From Candidatus Binatia bacterium (GTDB lineage Bacteria; Desulfobacterota; Binatia; HRBIN30), in contig JAKLJW010000005.1 of the NCBI GenBank assembly GCA_023150935.1, positions 62,001 to 126,000 of the forward strand: DNA of 64,000 bases, given 5' to 3'. The position numbers were made by a program, and so were the translations under genes. Every line of letters begins with the position of its first letter. The stretch's first letter is position 1. A model generated the notes under the pieces. The model was not told the origin of the DNA, did not search any database, and saw only the letters and a program-made list of their open reading frames with translations. This document shows positions 49,224 to 58,751 of the stretch, one piece after another.

Positions 49224-50513
49224 ATGTGCCTGCGTAATCTGCTCGTCCTCGTCGTCGCTTTCAACAACCTAACCGGAACGCTCGCCGCTGCCACCCCGCA
49301 CCCGGCGCCCTTGAACGTTGCCACCAGCCACGACTACCCGCCGTTCTCTTTTCTCGACGAGGGCGCGGCGCGCGGGTTCGACATCCTGATGGCAGAGCGG
49401 CTCGGCCGCGATCTGGGTCGTCCGGTTGCCTTCGTTACGGTGCGTTGGCCGGATCTGCTGCCGCAGGGCCACGCCGGCAGCTTCGACGTCGCCATGAGCG
49501 GCGTCACCGTTCGCAGCGACCGGCTGCCGGTGTTCGCCTTCACTCGCCCTTACGCGCTGACGGGCGCGGTCGCCGTGGTCCGCGCCGAGGACGGCAACCG
49601 TTTGCGGCGGGCGGAGGACCTGAACCGCCGCGACATTCGAGTTGCCGTGAACGCCGGCGGACATCTCGAGCGGGTGGCGCGCGCGCGGTTCTCGCGCGCC
49701 GCGATCACTCCCGTAGCGGACAACGCCTCGCTGGCTGGACTGTTGCGCGGCCGCAAGGTTGACGCGGTGATCAGCGACAGCGCCGAGGCACGCGCCTGGC
49801 GTCCGTACGGATTCGTCGTCTTCGGACCGTTCACCCGAGATCGGAAGGCGTACGCCGTTCCACTCGCCCATGTTGACTCGATACCCACGCTCGACGCCTG
49901 GCTGGCCGAGCGCGAGGGCGATGGCTTCGTCGATGCCCAGAGGCGAACCTGGCTCGGCGCCACCGCATCGCACAGCGCCGAGGAAATGTGCCTCGAAGCG
50001 ATTGCGTCGGTCATCGAGACGCGCTTCCAGTTGATGCCGTATGTCGCGGCCGCAAAACACCGGGACGGCCTTCCGGTCACCGATCTCAGGCAGGAGCGCC
50101 GCGTGCTCGACAGTATGTGGGCGGCAACCCGGGAGGTCGGGCTCGATCCGCGCACGGCGCGACCGCTGATCCGCCGGCTCATTCGGCTGTCAAAGCACAT
50201 TCAACGCGCAACCCCACCGGCCGCGGTTGCCAACCTGATCGATATTGCCACCCTGCGGCTTGCCATTCAGACCGCAACCACTCAATTGATCGCCGAATTG
50301 CACCGGTGCCAGCCTGCCCTGCGCCAGCCGGCCGTCGAGTCAGCGCTGCGCGCCGCCATGGTGCCCATGAGCGCTTCCCTACCCCTGAACCAGAGTGACG
50401 TTGCCGGCCTTGCCGCGGCGGTAAGGCGGGTCCGTGCGGACGAGCAGCGCACAGACCGGGAAAATCGAGCCTTGGGCGGGCGTCAACGCCGTTCGATCAA
50501 CTCGATCCGATAA
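49224..50513 (+). CDS. Periplasmic cyclohexadienyl dehydratase-chorismate mutase fusion
   Basis: The 429-residue protein has a signal peptide (about 1-22). Residues 30-247 form a solute-binding-like domain that matches PheC cyclohexadienyl dehydratase (DYPPFSFLDEG, ARGFDILMAERL and the SDSAEAR stretch near 184-190, the DAIEAR position of PheC). Residues 252-405 form a helical AroQ-gamma type secreted chorismate mutase. Arg267 (ETRF), Lys278 (AAAKH) and Arg292/293 match, by eye, the catalytic basic residues of the Mycobacterium tuberculosis enzyme. The fusion would turn chorismate into prephenate and then phenylpyruvate or arogenate-derived phenylalanine in the periplasm. The start at 49224 is chosen because the upstream part overlaps the divergent gene. 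It overlaps gloA by 31 bases at the end. Confidence 0.85.
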   Translation: MCLRNLLVLVVAFNNLTGTLAAATPHPAPLNVATSHDYPPFSFLDEGAARGFDILMAERLGRDLGRPVAFVTVRWPDLLPQGHAGSFDVAMSGVTVRSDRLPVFAFTRPYALTGAVAVVRAEDGNRLRRAEDLNRRDIRVAVNAGGHLERVARARFSRAAITPVADNASLAGLLRGRKVDAVISDSAEARAWRPYGFVVFGPFTRDRKAYAVPLAHVDSIPTLDAWLAEREGDGFVDAQRRTWLGATASHSAEEMCLEAIASVIETRFQLMPYVAAAKHRDGLPVTDLRQERRVLDSMWAATREVGLDPRTARPLIRRLIRLSKHIQRATPPAAVANLIDIATLRLAIQTATTQLIAELHRCQPALRQPAVESALRAAMVPMSASLPLNQSDVAGLAAAVRRVRADEQRTDRENRALGGRQRRSINSIR

Positions 50514-50866
50514 CCGTCCGGATCCTCGACGAAGGCGATCACGGTGCTGCCGAACTTCATCGGGCCGGGTTCGCGAACGATCTTGACGCCCCTGGCGCGC
50601 AACCGCTCGCAGGTGTGGTGGATGTCCTCGACGCCGATGGCGAGATGGCCGAATGCCGTGCCCAACTCGTACGAGTGCGTGTCCCAGTTGTGGGTCAGTT
50701 CGATCACCGTATGGTCGGCTTCCTCGCCGTAACCGACGAAGGCCAGCGTGAAACGGCCGTCCGGGTAGTCCTTCCGGCGCAGGAGCGTCATCCGCAGCCC
50801 TTCGCAGTAGAAGCGTATGGCCGCGTCGAGATCCCTGACGCGAATCATCGTGTGCAAGAGCCTCAT
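50483..50866 (-). CDS. gloA: Lactoylglutathione lyase (glyoxalase I)
   Basis: The 127-residue protein is a complete glyoxalase I. The metal ligands His5, Glu56, His74 and Glu122 match E. coli GloA positions exactly. It converts the methylglyoxal-glutathione hemithioacetal to S-lactoylglutathione in the cytoplasm. Its end overlaps the end of the PheC-AroQ gene by 31 bases on the other strand, so the two are convergent. It implies that the organism makes glutathione or a related thiol, a point not testable here. Confidence 0.95.
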   Translation of the reverse strand: MRLLHTMIRVRDLDAAIRFYCEGLRMTLLRRKDYPDGRFTLAFVGYGEEADHTVIELTHNWDTHSYELGTAFGHLAIGVEDIHHTCERLRARGVKIVREPGPMKFGSTVIAFVEDPDGYRIELIERR

Positions 50867-50996
50867 CGATCCCTCCGTCCCGGCTCCCGGTAAACTGCGA
50901 TCGAGGCGCCTCCCCGGCGGTGCGCGAATTCCGCGACCGACCGTTTCCTCGACTTCCTGCCCGACGCGCGGCCGACCGTCTCCATTCCCTCGCCAG

Positions 50997-52592
50997 TCAC
51001 CTGGTCAGATCTTCGATGTGCGCGCTCGCGAAGGCGGCGAAGTCCTCCCGGTAAACGTCCGCAAAAGCCGTCGCAAACTCTCCCGTTCGACCCATCGCCG
51101 CCAGCAACTGGCGGAGCCGGGCAGCGCCGTAGCGATCGATCAGGGCACGCACGGTAAGGTAGCTCTGAGCGTAAGCCACATCGATGCGCTCGGCGGGCAG
51201 CGCGATAAACGACCCCGTGAGGTCGCGCAACTCGAACAGCTCCCGATTACTGATCCGCTCCTCGGCCCAAGCGACCCGCTCTCCCTCGCTGTCCTCTTCC
51301 GCCCAGACGGCCAGTCCTTCGTTGAGCCATACGGGGCACGACGTGCCGGCGAGTCGGCGAATGACGCTGTGGGCGTATTCGTGCCGCGCGATTCGGGCCA
51401 GCTGCGGGTTGTCGGCGGTCAGGCCCCGCACCGGGAACTTGATCCGGCCGTCGTAAGCACCGCTCGCCCAATCCGGGGTCTGGGTTATGGCGTGGAAATC
51501 CTGCTGTGCGTATAGCACGACGGGCGTGCGCCCGTCCGGATAATAGTCGAACTTGGCTCCGACGCTGTAGTAAGCCTCGTCGAGGGCATCGAGCATGACC
51601 CGCACGGCCGACTGGTCGCCGCCGTCGCCGAACGAAATGCGGAAATGCGGATCGTGCACCGCAACGAAGTCCCACTCGGCATCGACTTCGCGGCCGAGTT
51701 GTTGGACTCGCCGCTCTAGCTCCGGCTCCGTCGGACCGTTATCGCGCGCCCGCTGCAAGAGTTCGAGCGCTTCGGCACGCCGATCCTGCTGAGTGTAAAC
51801 GTCCGCCAGGGCCAGCAGCGTACCCCGACTGCCGGGCACCAGTTCGAGGGCCCGCTCGAGCAGCTCTGCGGCTTCAGCCGTCTGGCCCTGACGCAGCCGT
51901 GCTATGCCAAGCGCTTGCAGAACCTCGGCCCTCTCGCCCAGCTCCGCCGCCGCGCCGAGGTGCTCGACGGCGGCGGCGAGGTTGTTGGCGTTGAGCTCGG
52001 CAACGCCCCAGTTGTGCAGGGCCGTCTGCAGATTGCGCAATAAGACGGGGTGCTCGGGATTGCCCTCGAGGTCGCCCTCGATCTCCTCGACTTGCGTCCG
52101 GAAAGTTCCCGCGTCCACCGCCGGACCCGGTCCGGCACCGGCGTCATCGGCACCGGCGACTCCCGCCGAGGGATCGGGGGCAAGCGCCGCGGGTCCTGCC
52201 TGCGGGGCGACCGGGGGACGCGCGGGCGCCGGGCGCCGCCCCGACAGGTCGGGCGCCAGCCACGCCGTGATTGCGGCGACAGCCGTCGCGGCAGCCAACC
52301 AGCGCATGCCCGCTCCCGCCCCACGACCGCGCGAGCCAGACGACGGCATCCGCGTCGGTGCGGCCTCGACTCGCACCTGGGCGCCGAGGTCGCGCAGTTG
52401 CGCTGCGAAGGTCGCCGCCGCCTCCGTATCGAGCTCGGCGAACAGCCGCACCGGCGTGACCGTTTCCGAGCTCAGAGCCGCGGGCCCGGCCGGTCGCGCC
52501 GGTTGGTGTTTCACCCAGTCGATGACGCGAGCGCGCGCAAGGTCGTTACGGTACCCGCACAGGATGACATCGACACAGCCGGGGCGCGACAT
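50997..52592 (-). CDS. TPR protein with C-terminal peptidase-MA metalloprotease domain
   Basis: The product is 531 residues from the ATG at 52592; an earlier in-frame ATG at 52610 adds six. The N-terminal part resembles a CxC-free helical segment with a hydrophobic helix near residue 100, followed by TPR-like pairs (about 200-290). The C-terminal part has the gluzincin zinc site His404-Glu405-Tyr-Ala-His408 and the third ligand Glu425 in NEGLAVWAEE. It is probably anchored in the membrane with the protease outside. Substrates are unknown. Confidence 0.78.
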   Translation of the reverse strand: MSRPGCVDVILCGYRNDLARARVIDWVKHQPARPAGPAALSSETVTPVRLFAELDTEAAATFAAQLRDLGAQVRVEAAPTRMPSSGSRGRGAGAGMRWLAAATAVAAITAWLAPDLSGRRPAPARPPVAPQAGPAALAPDPSAGVAGADDAGAGPGPAVDAGTFRTQVEEIEGDLEGNPEHPVLLRNLQTALHNWGVAELNANNLAAAVEHLGAAAELGERAEVLQALGIARLRQGQTAEAAELLERALELVPGSRGTLLALADVYTQQDRRAEALELLQRARDNGPTEPELERRVQQLGREVDAEWDFVAVHDPHFRISFGDGGDQSAVRVMLDALDEAYYSVGAKFDYYPDGRTPVVLYAQQDFHAITQTPDWASGAYDGRIKFPVRGLTADNPQLARIARHEYAHSVIRRLAGTSCPVWLNEGLAVWAEEDSEGERVAWAEERISNRELFELRDLTGSFIALPAERIDVAYAQSYLTVRALIDRYGAARLRQLLAAMGRTGEFATAFADVYREDFAAFASAHIEDLTR

Positions 52593-52649
52593 CTCCCAGG
52601 AGTCTACCATACGGAGGGGGTTCGTTGTGCGCGGTGCCCGTCCCGTGCC

Positions 52650-52964
52650 TCAGTGCACCACCTTCGGCAGGTCCGTAGCGGCCGAGATGGGGCCAAAGGC
52701 CGCCTCGTAGCGCCCGACGTTCTCCTCGATGGCCTTGAGGATGCGTTTGACGTGCTCCGGCGTCGTGATGACACGGGCTCGCAGGTTGGCGATAGCCTGG
52801 CCGTCGGGTGTGCGCTGCGGCTGGACGAAAAGAAAGTCGAGTACGAACTCTTCTTTCCGGTGCGTAATCATCATGAGGTTGGCGTACACCCCGGGGGCGT
52901 GCTGCGGATCTATTTGAATCGATAGTTGCTGCCCCGGCGCTGTTGGTGCCTTCTCATCGGACAT
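52650..52964 (-). CDS. DUF3467 family protein
   Basis: The 104-residue protein has the family core around YANLMMITHRKEEF and FLFVQPQ, typical of DUF3467 proteins of unknown function. GAGGAGGG sits before the ATG at 52964. It lies on the same strand just upstream of the peptidase-MA gene, 57 bases before its start, and may be cotranscribed with it. Confidence 0.85.
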   Translation of the reverse strand: MSDEKAPTAPGQQLSIQIDPQHAPGVYANLMMITHRKEEFVLDFLFVQPQRTPDGQAIANLRARVITTPEHVKRILKAIEENVGRYEAAFGPISAATDLPKVVH

Positions 52965-52989
52965 GGGTCCCTCCTCGTTGCGTCGCCCG

Positions 52990-53180
52990 TCAGGGCAGCG
53001 CGTGCAGCCACCGCGTATACGTATCGACGATCTCGTCCCACACGGCGGCCGGCTCGCGGCCGAGCGACTTCGGCAGATTGAAAGAATGATCGGCGCCCTC
53101 GATTGCCTTCTACGTCACTGCCGGCAGGGGCGACAACGCGCTCCGGAGCAGATCGAGGCTTGCGAGGGGTCGCGCGTACC
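52990..53180 (-). pseudogene. Eroded C-terminal remnant of an alpha/beta hydrolase
   Basis: Reading the minus strand, 53109 to 52990 encodes a protein-like end containing EGADHSFNLPK (the catalytic His region of KANL3/dienelactone-type alpha/beta hydrolases) followed by a WDEIVDTYTRWL helix and a stop. Immediately upstream the frame is broken by a TAG at 53110-53112. A GTRDP-like strand appears at 53166-53180 in a different frame. The N-terminal part is missing before the bactofilin gene. The pattern suggests a decayed gene with a stop and a frameshift. Confidence 0.5.
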
Positions 53181-53221
53181 GGCCCCGCAGCCCGCCCCCG
53201 CAGCCCGCCCCGATCTTCGCT

Positions 53222-53656
53222 TCAGCGCGCGCCGGTCCCGGGCACGGGCACTCTCCCGGCAACTCTCCGCGGCGTGATCCGGCAATCGCCATCGAGGCAG
53301 CCGCCGTCCTTGACGATCAGGCTGGTGGCCTCCACGGTGCCGATGAGACGTCCGCTCCCGCCGATCTCGACACGTTCCGCACCGAGCACATCGCCCCTGA
53401 CCTCGCCGAGAACGATCAAGTGAGGGGCGCGCACGGCGCCCTCGATGAACCCTCTTTCGCCAACTACGAGCAGGTCGGTGGCCCTCACTTCGCCGCGCAA
53501 TGTCCCATCGATCCGTGTCGGCGCGTTGAAACTGAGCCGCCCGCTTACCACCGTGTCTGGACCGAGCGAAGACCGCAACACCGGAACCGCCCCGGCCACT
53601 TTGACGTCCTCGCCGCTCGTCCAGCCGGCGTCGGCGTCGCTCGGACCGCTGGTCAT
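53222..53656 (-). CDS. Bactofilin family cytoskeletal protein
   Basis: The 144-residue product from the ATG at 53656 has the bactofilin (DUF583) beta-helix pattern of Gly- and Val-rich repeats (GTLRGEVRATDLLVVGE and similar). Bactofilins polymerise without nucleotide and help shape the envelope or anchor proteins. The N- and C-terminal ends are short and variable. It lies 59 bases downstream of the DppF-like gene on the same strand, and the preceding TPR, lipoprotein and ABC genes may share its transcript. Confidence 0.85.
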   Translation of the reverse strand: MTSGPSDADAGWTSGEDVKVAGAVPVLRSSLGPDTVVSGRLSFNAPTRIDGTLRGEVRATDLLVVGERGFIEGAVRAPHLIVLGEVRGDVLGAERVEIGGSGRLIGTVEATSLIVKDGGCLDGDCRITPRRVAGRVPVPGTGAR

Positions 53657-53715
53657 CTCCCCACTCCGCCTCGAGAATACCACGGCTATCCTCCTCAACG
53701 AGCCGTCAACCCGAC

Positions 53716-54702
53716 TCACGCCGGAAATACGTGGCAGGCCACGGCATGCCCGTCGGACCCGGGCGTCAACAGGGGCCGCTCCCCGCCGCATTGCTTCACC
53801 GCATGCGGGCAGCGGGGGTGGAACGCGCAACCGGACGGCGGAGCGACCGGGCTCGGCACATCACCGCCGACGCGTATGCGCTCGCGCCGCGCCGCCGGAT
53901 CAGGAACCGGCACGGCCGACAGCAAGGCGCGTGTGTAAGGATGGCGGGGCTGGCGATAGAGCGCAGCGCAGTCCGCCAGTTCCACGATTCGGCCAAGGTA
54001 CATGACCGCCACCCGATCGCTTATATGTTTCACAACTCGAAGGTCATGCGCAATGAACACCGTCGTTAGATGAAGCTCGTCCTGGAGGTCCATGAGCAGA
54101 TTGATGATCTGGGCCTGCACCGAGACGTCGAGCGCGGACACCGGCTCGTCGGCGACGATGACGCGCGGCCGCACGGCAAGGGCGCGGGCAATCCCCACTC
54201 GCTGGCGCTGACCCCCACTGAGTTCGTGCGGAAAGCGATCGAGCGTGTCCGGACGCAGACCCACCTGGGCGAGCAAGGCCAGCACCGCCTGACGGCGCGC
54301 CGGACCGGCCACGATGCCGTGGATCGCCAGACCTTCGGCAACGATGTGTTCCACGCGCAGGCGCGGGTTCAGCGATCCGATGGGGTCTTGAAACACGATC
54401 TGCAGGTCGCGGCGACGTCGGCGCAGCTCCGCGCCTCCAAGGGTGGTCAGGTCGACGCCGTCAAACCAGACGCTTCCGGAGGTCGGCTGCTCGAGGCGCA
54501 CCAGCAAGCGAGCCAGCGTCGACTTGCCGCAGCCCGACTCGCCAACCACTCCCAGCGTTTCGCCGGCACGCACCTGCAGGTCCACGCTTTCCACCGCGCG
54601 GACCACAGGTCCTCCGGCGAAGATGCCACCGCCGGCGGCGAAGTGCCTCGTAAGATGGCGGGCCTCGAGTAAGACCTCCGCGCGGCGCTCCACGGTCGTC
54701 AC
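53716..54702 (-). CDS. Peptide ABC transporter ATP-binding protein, DppF-like
   Basis: The GTG at 54702 overlaps the DppD stop (GTGA), giving 328 residues. Walker A is at 54-61 (GESGCGKS), the LSGGQ signature at 161-165 and the Walker B D-E near 183. The C-terminal Cys-rich oligopeptide-transporter extension contains CAFHPRCP. The protein powers a peptide transporter together with DppD; the matching permeases lie about 9 kb away. An ATG further upstream in frame is rejected because it lies inside DppD. Confidence 0.93.
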   Translation of the reverse strand: MTTVERRAEVLLEARHLTRHFAAGGGIFAGGPVVRAVESVDLQVRAGETLGVVGESGCGKSTLARLLVRLEQPTSGSVWFDGVDLTTLGGAELRRRRRDLQIVFQDPIGSLNPRLRVEHIVAEGLAIHGIVAGPARRQAVLALLAQVGLRPDTLDRFPHELSGGQRQRVGIARALAVRPRVIVADEPVSALDVSVQAQIINLLMDLQDELHLTTVFIAHDLRVVKHISDRVAVMYLGRIVELADCAALYRQPRHPYTRALLSAVPVPDPAARRERIRVGGDVPSPVAPPSGCAFHPRCPHAVKQCGGERPLLTPGSDGHAVACHVFPA

Positions 54703-55691
54703 GCCGTCCCCTCCTCGACCCGCAAACAGGCGACGCGGTGATGCGGTCCCCGAACGCCCAGGGCCAGCTCCTCGATCGCGCAGCGATCCACGGCCTGCGG
54801 ACAGCGATCCCGAAAAGGGCATCCGGAGGGAAGTGCGTCGAGTTCCGGTACCAGACCGGGAACCACTTCGAGCCGACGGGCCGGCGCCGGTTCGAGACCG
54901 GGAATCGCTCGCAACAGGCCCCGGGTATAGGGATGGAGCGGGTTCGCGAACAGCGCCGGCACGGACGCCAACTCCACCGCCCGACCGGCGTACATGACGA
55001 GCACCTCGTCGGCCCGTTCGGCGATCACGCCGAGGTCGTGTGTCACCAGGATCAGCGCCATGCCGGAGTCTGCCTGCAGGACGGCCAACAGGTCGAGAAT
55101 GGCGGCCTCGATAGTCACGTCGAGCGCAGTCGTCGGTTCGTCAGCCACCAATACTCGCGGCCGGCACGCCAACGCCATGGCGATCATGACGCGCTGGCGC
55201 GTGCCCCCGCTAAGCTCGTGAGGGTAGGCATTGACGCGGCTCTCCGGCGCCGGGATCTCGACGCGACGCAGCATCTCGACTGCCCGTGCCCGCGCCGCGC
55301 GTCGGCTCGCTCTCTCGTGTAGGCGTACCGCTTCCGCGATCTGCTCGCCCACCGTCAGAACCGGGTTGAGCGAGGTCATGGGCTCCTGGAATACCATCGC
55401 GATCGCCCCGCCGCGCACAGCCCGCATGGCGCGCTCGTTCAGGTGCAGCAGTTCCCTTCCGTCGAGACGCACACTCCCGCCGGTCACGCGGGCGGTGGGG
55501 GGCAGTAGTCGTAGCAAAGACAGGGCGGTGAGCGTCTTGCCGCAACCTGACTCCCCCACGATCCCCAGGGTGCGGCCCGCCTCGACGCGGAAGTCGATAC
55601 CGTCGACGGCGCGCACGGGACCTCGCGGCGTCGACAAGGAAGCGCACAGGCCACGCACTTCCAGCACCGGCATCGTCGAACTGGCGCTCAC
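54699..55691 (-). CDS. Peptide ABC transporter ATP-binding protein, DppD-like
   Basis: The GTG at 55691 overlaps the stop of the DUF4292-like gene; an ATG at 55673 is a possible alternative. The 330-residue protein has Walker A at 46-53 (GESGCGKT), an LSGG signature with Thr in place of the usual Gln or Met, Walker B (VADEP) and the C-terminal Cys region CPFRDRCP. It pairs with DppF to energise peptide import. The same-strand order lipoprotein, DppD, DppF is tightly overlapped. Confidence 0.93.
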   Translation of the reverse strand: MSASSTMPVLEVRGLCASLSTPRGPVRAVDGIDFRVEAGRTLGIVGESGCGKTLTALSLLRLLPPTARVTGGSVRLDGRELLHLNERAMRAVRGGAIAMVFQEPMTSLNPVLTVGEQIAEAVRLHERASRRAARARAVEMLRRVEIPAPESRVNAYPHELSGGTRQRVMIAMALACRPRVLVADEPTTALDVTIEAAILDLLAVLQADSGMALILVTHDLGVIAERADEVLVMYAGRAVELASVPALFANPLHPYTRGLLRAIPGLEPAPARRLEVVPGLVPELDALPSGCPFRDRCPQAVDRCAIEELALGVRGPHHRVACLRVEEGTA

Positions 55692-56503
55692 TCCCCGGCT
55701 GTATCGAGGGATACGACTCGCGCTCCCGCCGGGGCGCGGAGCGCGAAGGCGGCGGCATCGAGCCGTGGATTGACGTCGATGTCGTTCAAGGCGATGTCGA
55801 CGGCGCGACCCAGCGGGGGCGCCTCCAGAATGATGCGCGTCGGCAGCGAGGCACCGGCGTAGGTCTCATGGCCGTCGAAGCTGGCTCGCCAGAGCACCTC
55901 GCCAGCATCGTTGCGGTCCTCGACCGCCACGGGCAACCACGCTGCCGTGAACCAGGTGATCCGACTGCCACCGACCATCGGCTGCGTGAGCGCGATCCAG
56001 CCCGTACCGGAATCGACGGCCACCTCTCCCCCGGCGGCTCCCGGCTGGCTCGGCGGCGTTCCCAACAGGAGATCGACGAGGTGGTCCGGGGCAAGTCCAA
56101 CCCCGGCGTAGCGCGACAGGTTCTCAGGTGAGGCCGTGCCGGTGTAGACCGTATCCTCTCCGCTGGCGTAGGCGCGAAGCTGTCCCTCATCGACGGTGAA
56201 GACGAGGAGCGAACCGAAGGCCGAGAGAACCTCGACCCGCAGCCGTGCCGGGCGGGCAACCACAATGGCCTCGCGCGACGCCACCGTCCCGGCGGGGTCC
56301 TTGATGCGCACCCGCGCCAGGGCTCTGAGCGTGCTGACCGATTCACGCCGTGAAGATACCACGCTATCGAGCTCCTGCGGGGTCGGCAGCGTCGTCGAAG
56401 GTGGGATCTCCGCCTGACGGCGTAAGCCGCAGCCGCCGAGGCTCAGTCCGCAGACGATCGCCGTAGCAACCGCGAGGCGCAGGGGGCGTAGGGAGGAGGG
56501 CAC
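55688..56503 (-). CDS. DUF4292/LolB-like outer-membrane lipoprotein
   Basis: The 271-residue protein has a signal peptide with lipobox LGGC (Cys25) and a beta-rich core like DUF4292/LolA-LolB folds (about 45-270). Such proteins bind lipids or lipoproteins in the outer membrane. The gene is followed with overlap by DppD and preceded by a large TPR lipoprotein, 11 bases upstream. Lipid carrier activity is an inference from fold similarity. Confidence 0.75.
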   Translation of the reverse strand: MPSSLRPLRLAVATAIVCGLSLGGCGLRRQAEIPPSTTLPTPQELDSVVSSRRESVSTLRALARVRIKDPAGTVASREAIVVARPARLRVEVLSAFGSLLVFTVDEGQLRAYASGEDTVYTGTASPENLSRYAGVGLAPDHLVDLLLGTPPSQPGAAGGEVAVDSGTGWIALTQPMVGGSRITWFTAAWLPVAVEDRNDAGEVLWRASFDGHETYAGASLPTRIILEAPPLGRAVDIALNDIDVNPRLDAAAFALRAPAGARVVSLDTAGE

Positions 56504-56514
56504 GGTTGCGGGAC

Positions 56515-58305
56515 TCAGGATTCTCGTTCGGTGCTCGAAGACCGCGTGCTCTCGATGGCACGGATCTTACCCTTGAGGCGGTCCGCCTGCTCGGGTTCCT
56601 TCGTACGCGAGAGCGCGCTCTGGTAAAGGTTGAGGGCCTCGCGCCACCGGCCGGTCTCCCGATAGGCGTCGGCAAGGTGTTCGACGATCGTCGGGTCCTC
56701 ACCGGTCAGTTCCACGGCGCGTTCGAGCTGCTCAACCGCTGCCGGATACTGACCGCGTTGGAAGTACACCCAGCCGAGGCTGTCGACGTAATATCCGTCG
56801 TTCGGGTCGATCGCCAGGGCCCGCTGGATGAGGCTCTCGGCCTCCTCGAGATGCGTGCCCATTTCGGCATACGTGTACCCGAGGTAGTTCAATGCGGGCG
56901 CGTTGTTGGGGTTGATTTCGATCGCGCGTCGCATTTCCTCGATGCAGGCGTTCTTATCCTTGGCCTCGTCGTACAGAGCGCCGAGCGTGAACCGGTACTT
57001 ATCGTTGTTCGGGTCCTTGGCGATCAGCCCCCGCATCAGATCGATGGCTTTGCTGAGGTCGCCCTTCTCCCGGTACATCGACGCCAGCAAGCCGGCAAGG
57101 TCGGAGCTGTCGGGGCGCGTGTCGAGCCCGCGTCGCACGGCGTCGATCGCTTGATCGAGCTTGCCTTGCTTCTGGTAAATGAATCCCATTCGGACGCAGG
57201 CGTCGCCGTAGAAATCGGACGAGCTCGGCACGCGCTCGAAGGCGTCCAGCGCGCGGGGATAATCCTTCAGCTCGCTGTACACCGACCCCAGGTAGTACCG
57301 CACGCGGTCGTTGCCGGGTTCCGCCGCGAGCACCAGCGTGAACTCCGTTGCAGCGCGATCGAAATCGCCCTTTTCGTAGTAGATGAGCCCGATCTTGACG
57401 CGCGTTTCCTGCGGATCGCTTTCGAGCTTCTCGAGCTCGCGGAACTGGGAGAGCGCCTCGTCGAGCTTACGCTGGCCGACGTACAGGCCGCCAAGGCGCC
57501 GGCGTACCGCGGCGCTCTGCGGCTCGGAACGCAGAATGCGCTGGTAGATCTCGATGGCGCGATCCGGTTCGTTCCGGGCTTCGTAAAGCATCGCCATGTC
57601 GAGGAGCACCATCTCCGAATGGGGATTGAGCTTTAGAGCCTGGTCGAAAGCCTTCTCGGCGGTCGGGTAGTTACGTGCGGCGGCGTGGACGCGGCCCAGG
57701 TAGTAATAACCGAGGAACGAAGTCGGGTTCATGCGCGTCAGCCGTTCGAGGGTGCCGACGGCCAACTCGTACTGACCCTGCTTTCCATAGAGGGCGCCCA
57801 GAAAGAGATGGGCTTCCTGGTTCGTCGGATCGAGTTGCAGGACGTTCTGATACTCGCGCACCGCTGCGTCGTCGTCCCCGCCGGCCGAGAGAATCCCCGC
57901 CAACAGTATCCGCGCCTGCGCGTTCTCAGGTTCCAGCACCACGCTCTGGCGCACCTGCTCCATGGCGTCCTGCAAGCGATTGGCCCTCACGTACAGCATC
58001 GCCAACCGACTGCGCAGCAGGGCGGTATCGGGATCCGCCTCAACCGCCCTCTCGTACTCCTCCATGGCGACTTCCTGATCGCCCTGATTGACGGCGATTT
58101 CCGCTTTCAAGAAATGACCCAATGCCTCGGCATCGGGTGGAATAGGCGCACTACCCGCTTGCGCGGGACCAAGCTCGGTCGACCAGGGAGCTGGTCGGCC
58201 GGACGAAAACATGGAGCGCAAGGTGGCGCATCCGCTCAGAGTGAATGTGCAGCCCGCGAGTACCGCTGCCGCACCGACCGCCAAGGACGCCGTGGGGTTT
58301 GCCAT
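56515..58305 (-). CDS. Large TPR lipoprotein
   Basis: The 596-residue product from the ATG at 58305 has a signal peptide with possible lipobox Cys at 19 (VLAGC) or 26 (TLSGC). About 13 TPR repeats follow from residue 65 to nearly the end, with the hallmark pattern W/Y-LG-Y-A-F-A-P. It is probably an outer-membrane scaffold, the first gene of a run with a DUF4292-like lipoprotein and the peptide-transporter ATPases. It resembles PilF/BamD-like TPR lipoproteins only in general layout. Confidence 0.85.
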   Translation of the reverse strand: MANPTASLAVGAAAVLAGCTFTLSGCATLRSMFSSGRPAPWSTELGPAQAGSAPIPPDAEALGHFLKAEIAVNQGDQEVAMEEYERAVEADPDTALLRSRLAMLYVRANRLQDAMEQVRQSVVLEPENAQARILLAGILSAGGDDDAAVREYQNVLQLDPTNQEAHLFLGALYGKQGQYELAVGTLERLTRMNPTSFLGYYYLGRVHAAARNYPTAEKAFDQALKLNPHSEMVLLDMAMLYEARNEPDRAIEIYQRILRSEPQSAAVRRRLGGLYVGQRKLDEALSQFRELEKLESDPQETRVKIGLIYYEKGDFDRAATEFTLVLAAEPGNDRVRYYLGSVYSELKDYPRALDAFERVPSSSDFYGDACVRMGFIYQKQGKLDQAIDAVRRGLDTRPDSSDLAGLLASMYREKGDLSKAIDLMRGLIAKDPNNDKYRFTLGALYDEAKDKNACIEEMRRAIEINPNNAPALNYLGYTYAEMGTHLEEAESLIQRALAIDPNDGYYVDSLGWVYFQRGQYPAAVEQLERAVELTGEDPTIVEHLADAYRETGRWREALNLYQSALSRTKEPEQADRLKGKIRAIESTRSSSTERES

Positions 58306-58370
58306 CGATTGGCACAGCATAAACGTCCCGGCAGACGCGAGCAATCGACGGCGGCCTGCCCGCCGCGCGC

Positions 58371-58751
58371 TCAGTTGCCGCCGTAGCGCCCGTCGGCCTG
58401 CCCGATGACGTGCTCCAGCAGCCTTTGCTCCGCCGCCAGATAGGCGATGCGTTGCAGAACCGCGGCCGTCTCCTGGACGAGTGGGATGGCCGCGAGGTAG
58501 CCGGCGAGCTGGGCCGGCGAAACCTGATCCACCTTCGCCTCCATCGCCTCCATCACTTCATTCGGAATGCTCGGCATCGACGCCTGGTCCGCCAGAGCCA
58601 ACAAGCCATCGAAGCGTTCGAGGAAGTGCTGCCGCGCCTCCTCACGCTCGTCGGCCGCGCACTCGACGCGCAGGCGCAGCACCGCCCGTTCGAACAATCG
58701 ATCGAAAGCCTCTAAGACGGCTTCTCTTCCCGTCATCGTTCTCGGTCCCAT
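58371..58751 (-). CDS. Helical hypothetical protein
   Basis: The 126-residue product (a later start at 58736 is possible) is helical and acidic with repeated Ala, Glu and Leu, no signal peptide and no cysteine pair. I do not recognise a family. It ends 65 bases before the TPR lipoprotein start on the same strand and is divergent from the DUF4124 gene. Confidence 0.6.
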   Translation of the reverse strand: MGPRTMTGREAVLEAFDRLFERAVLRLRVECAADEREEARQHFLERFDGLLALADQASMPSIPNEVMEAMEAKVDQVSPAQLAGYLAAIPLVQETAAVLQRIAYLAAEQRLLEHVIGQADGRYGGN

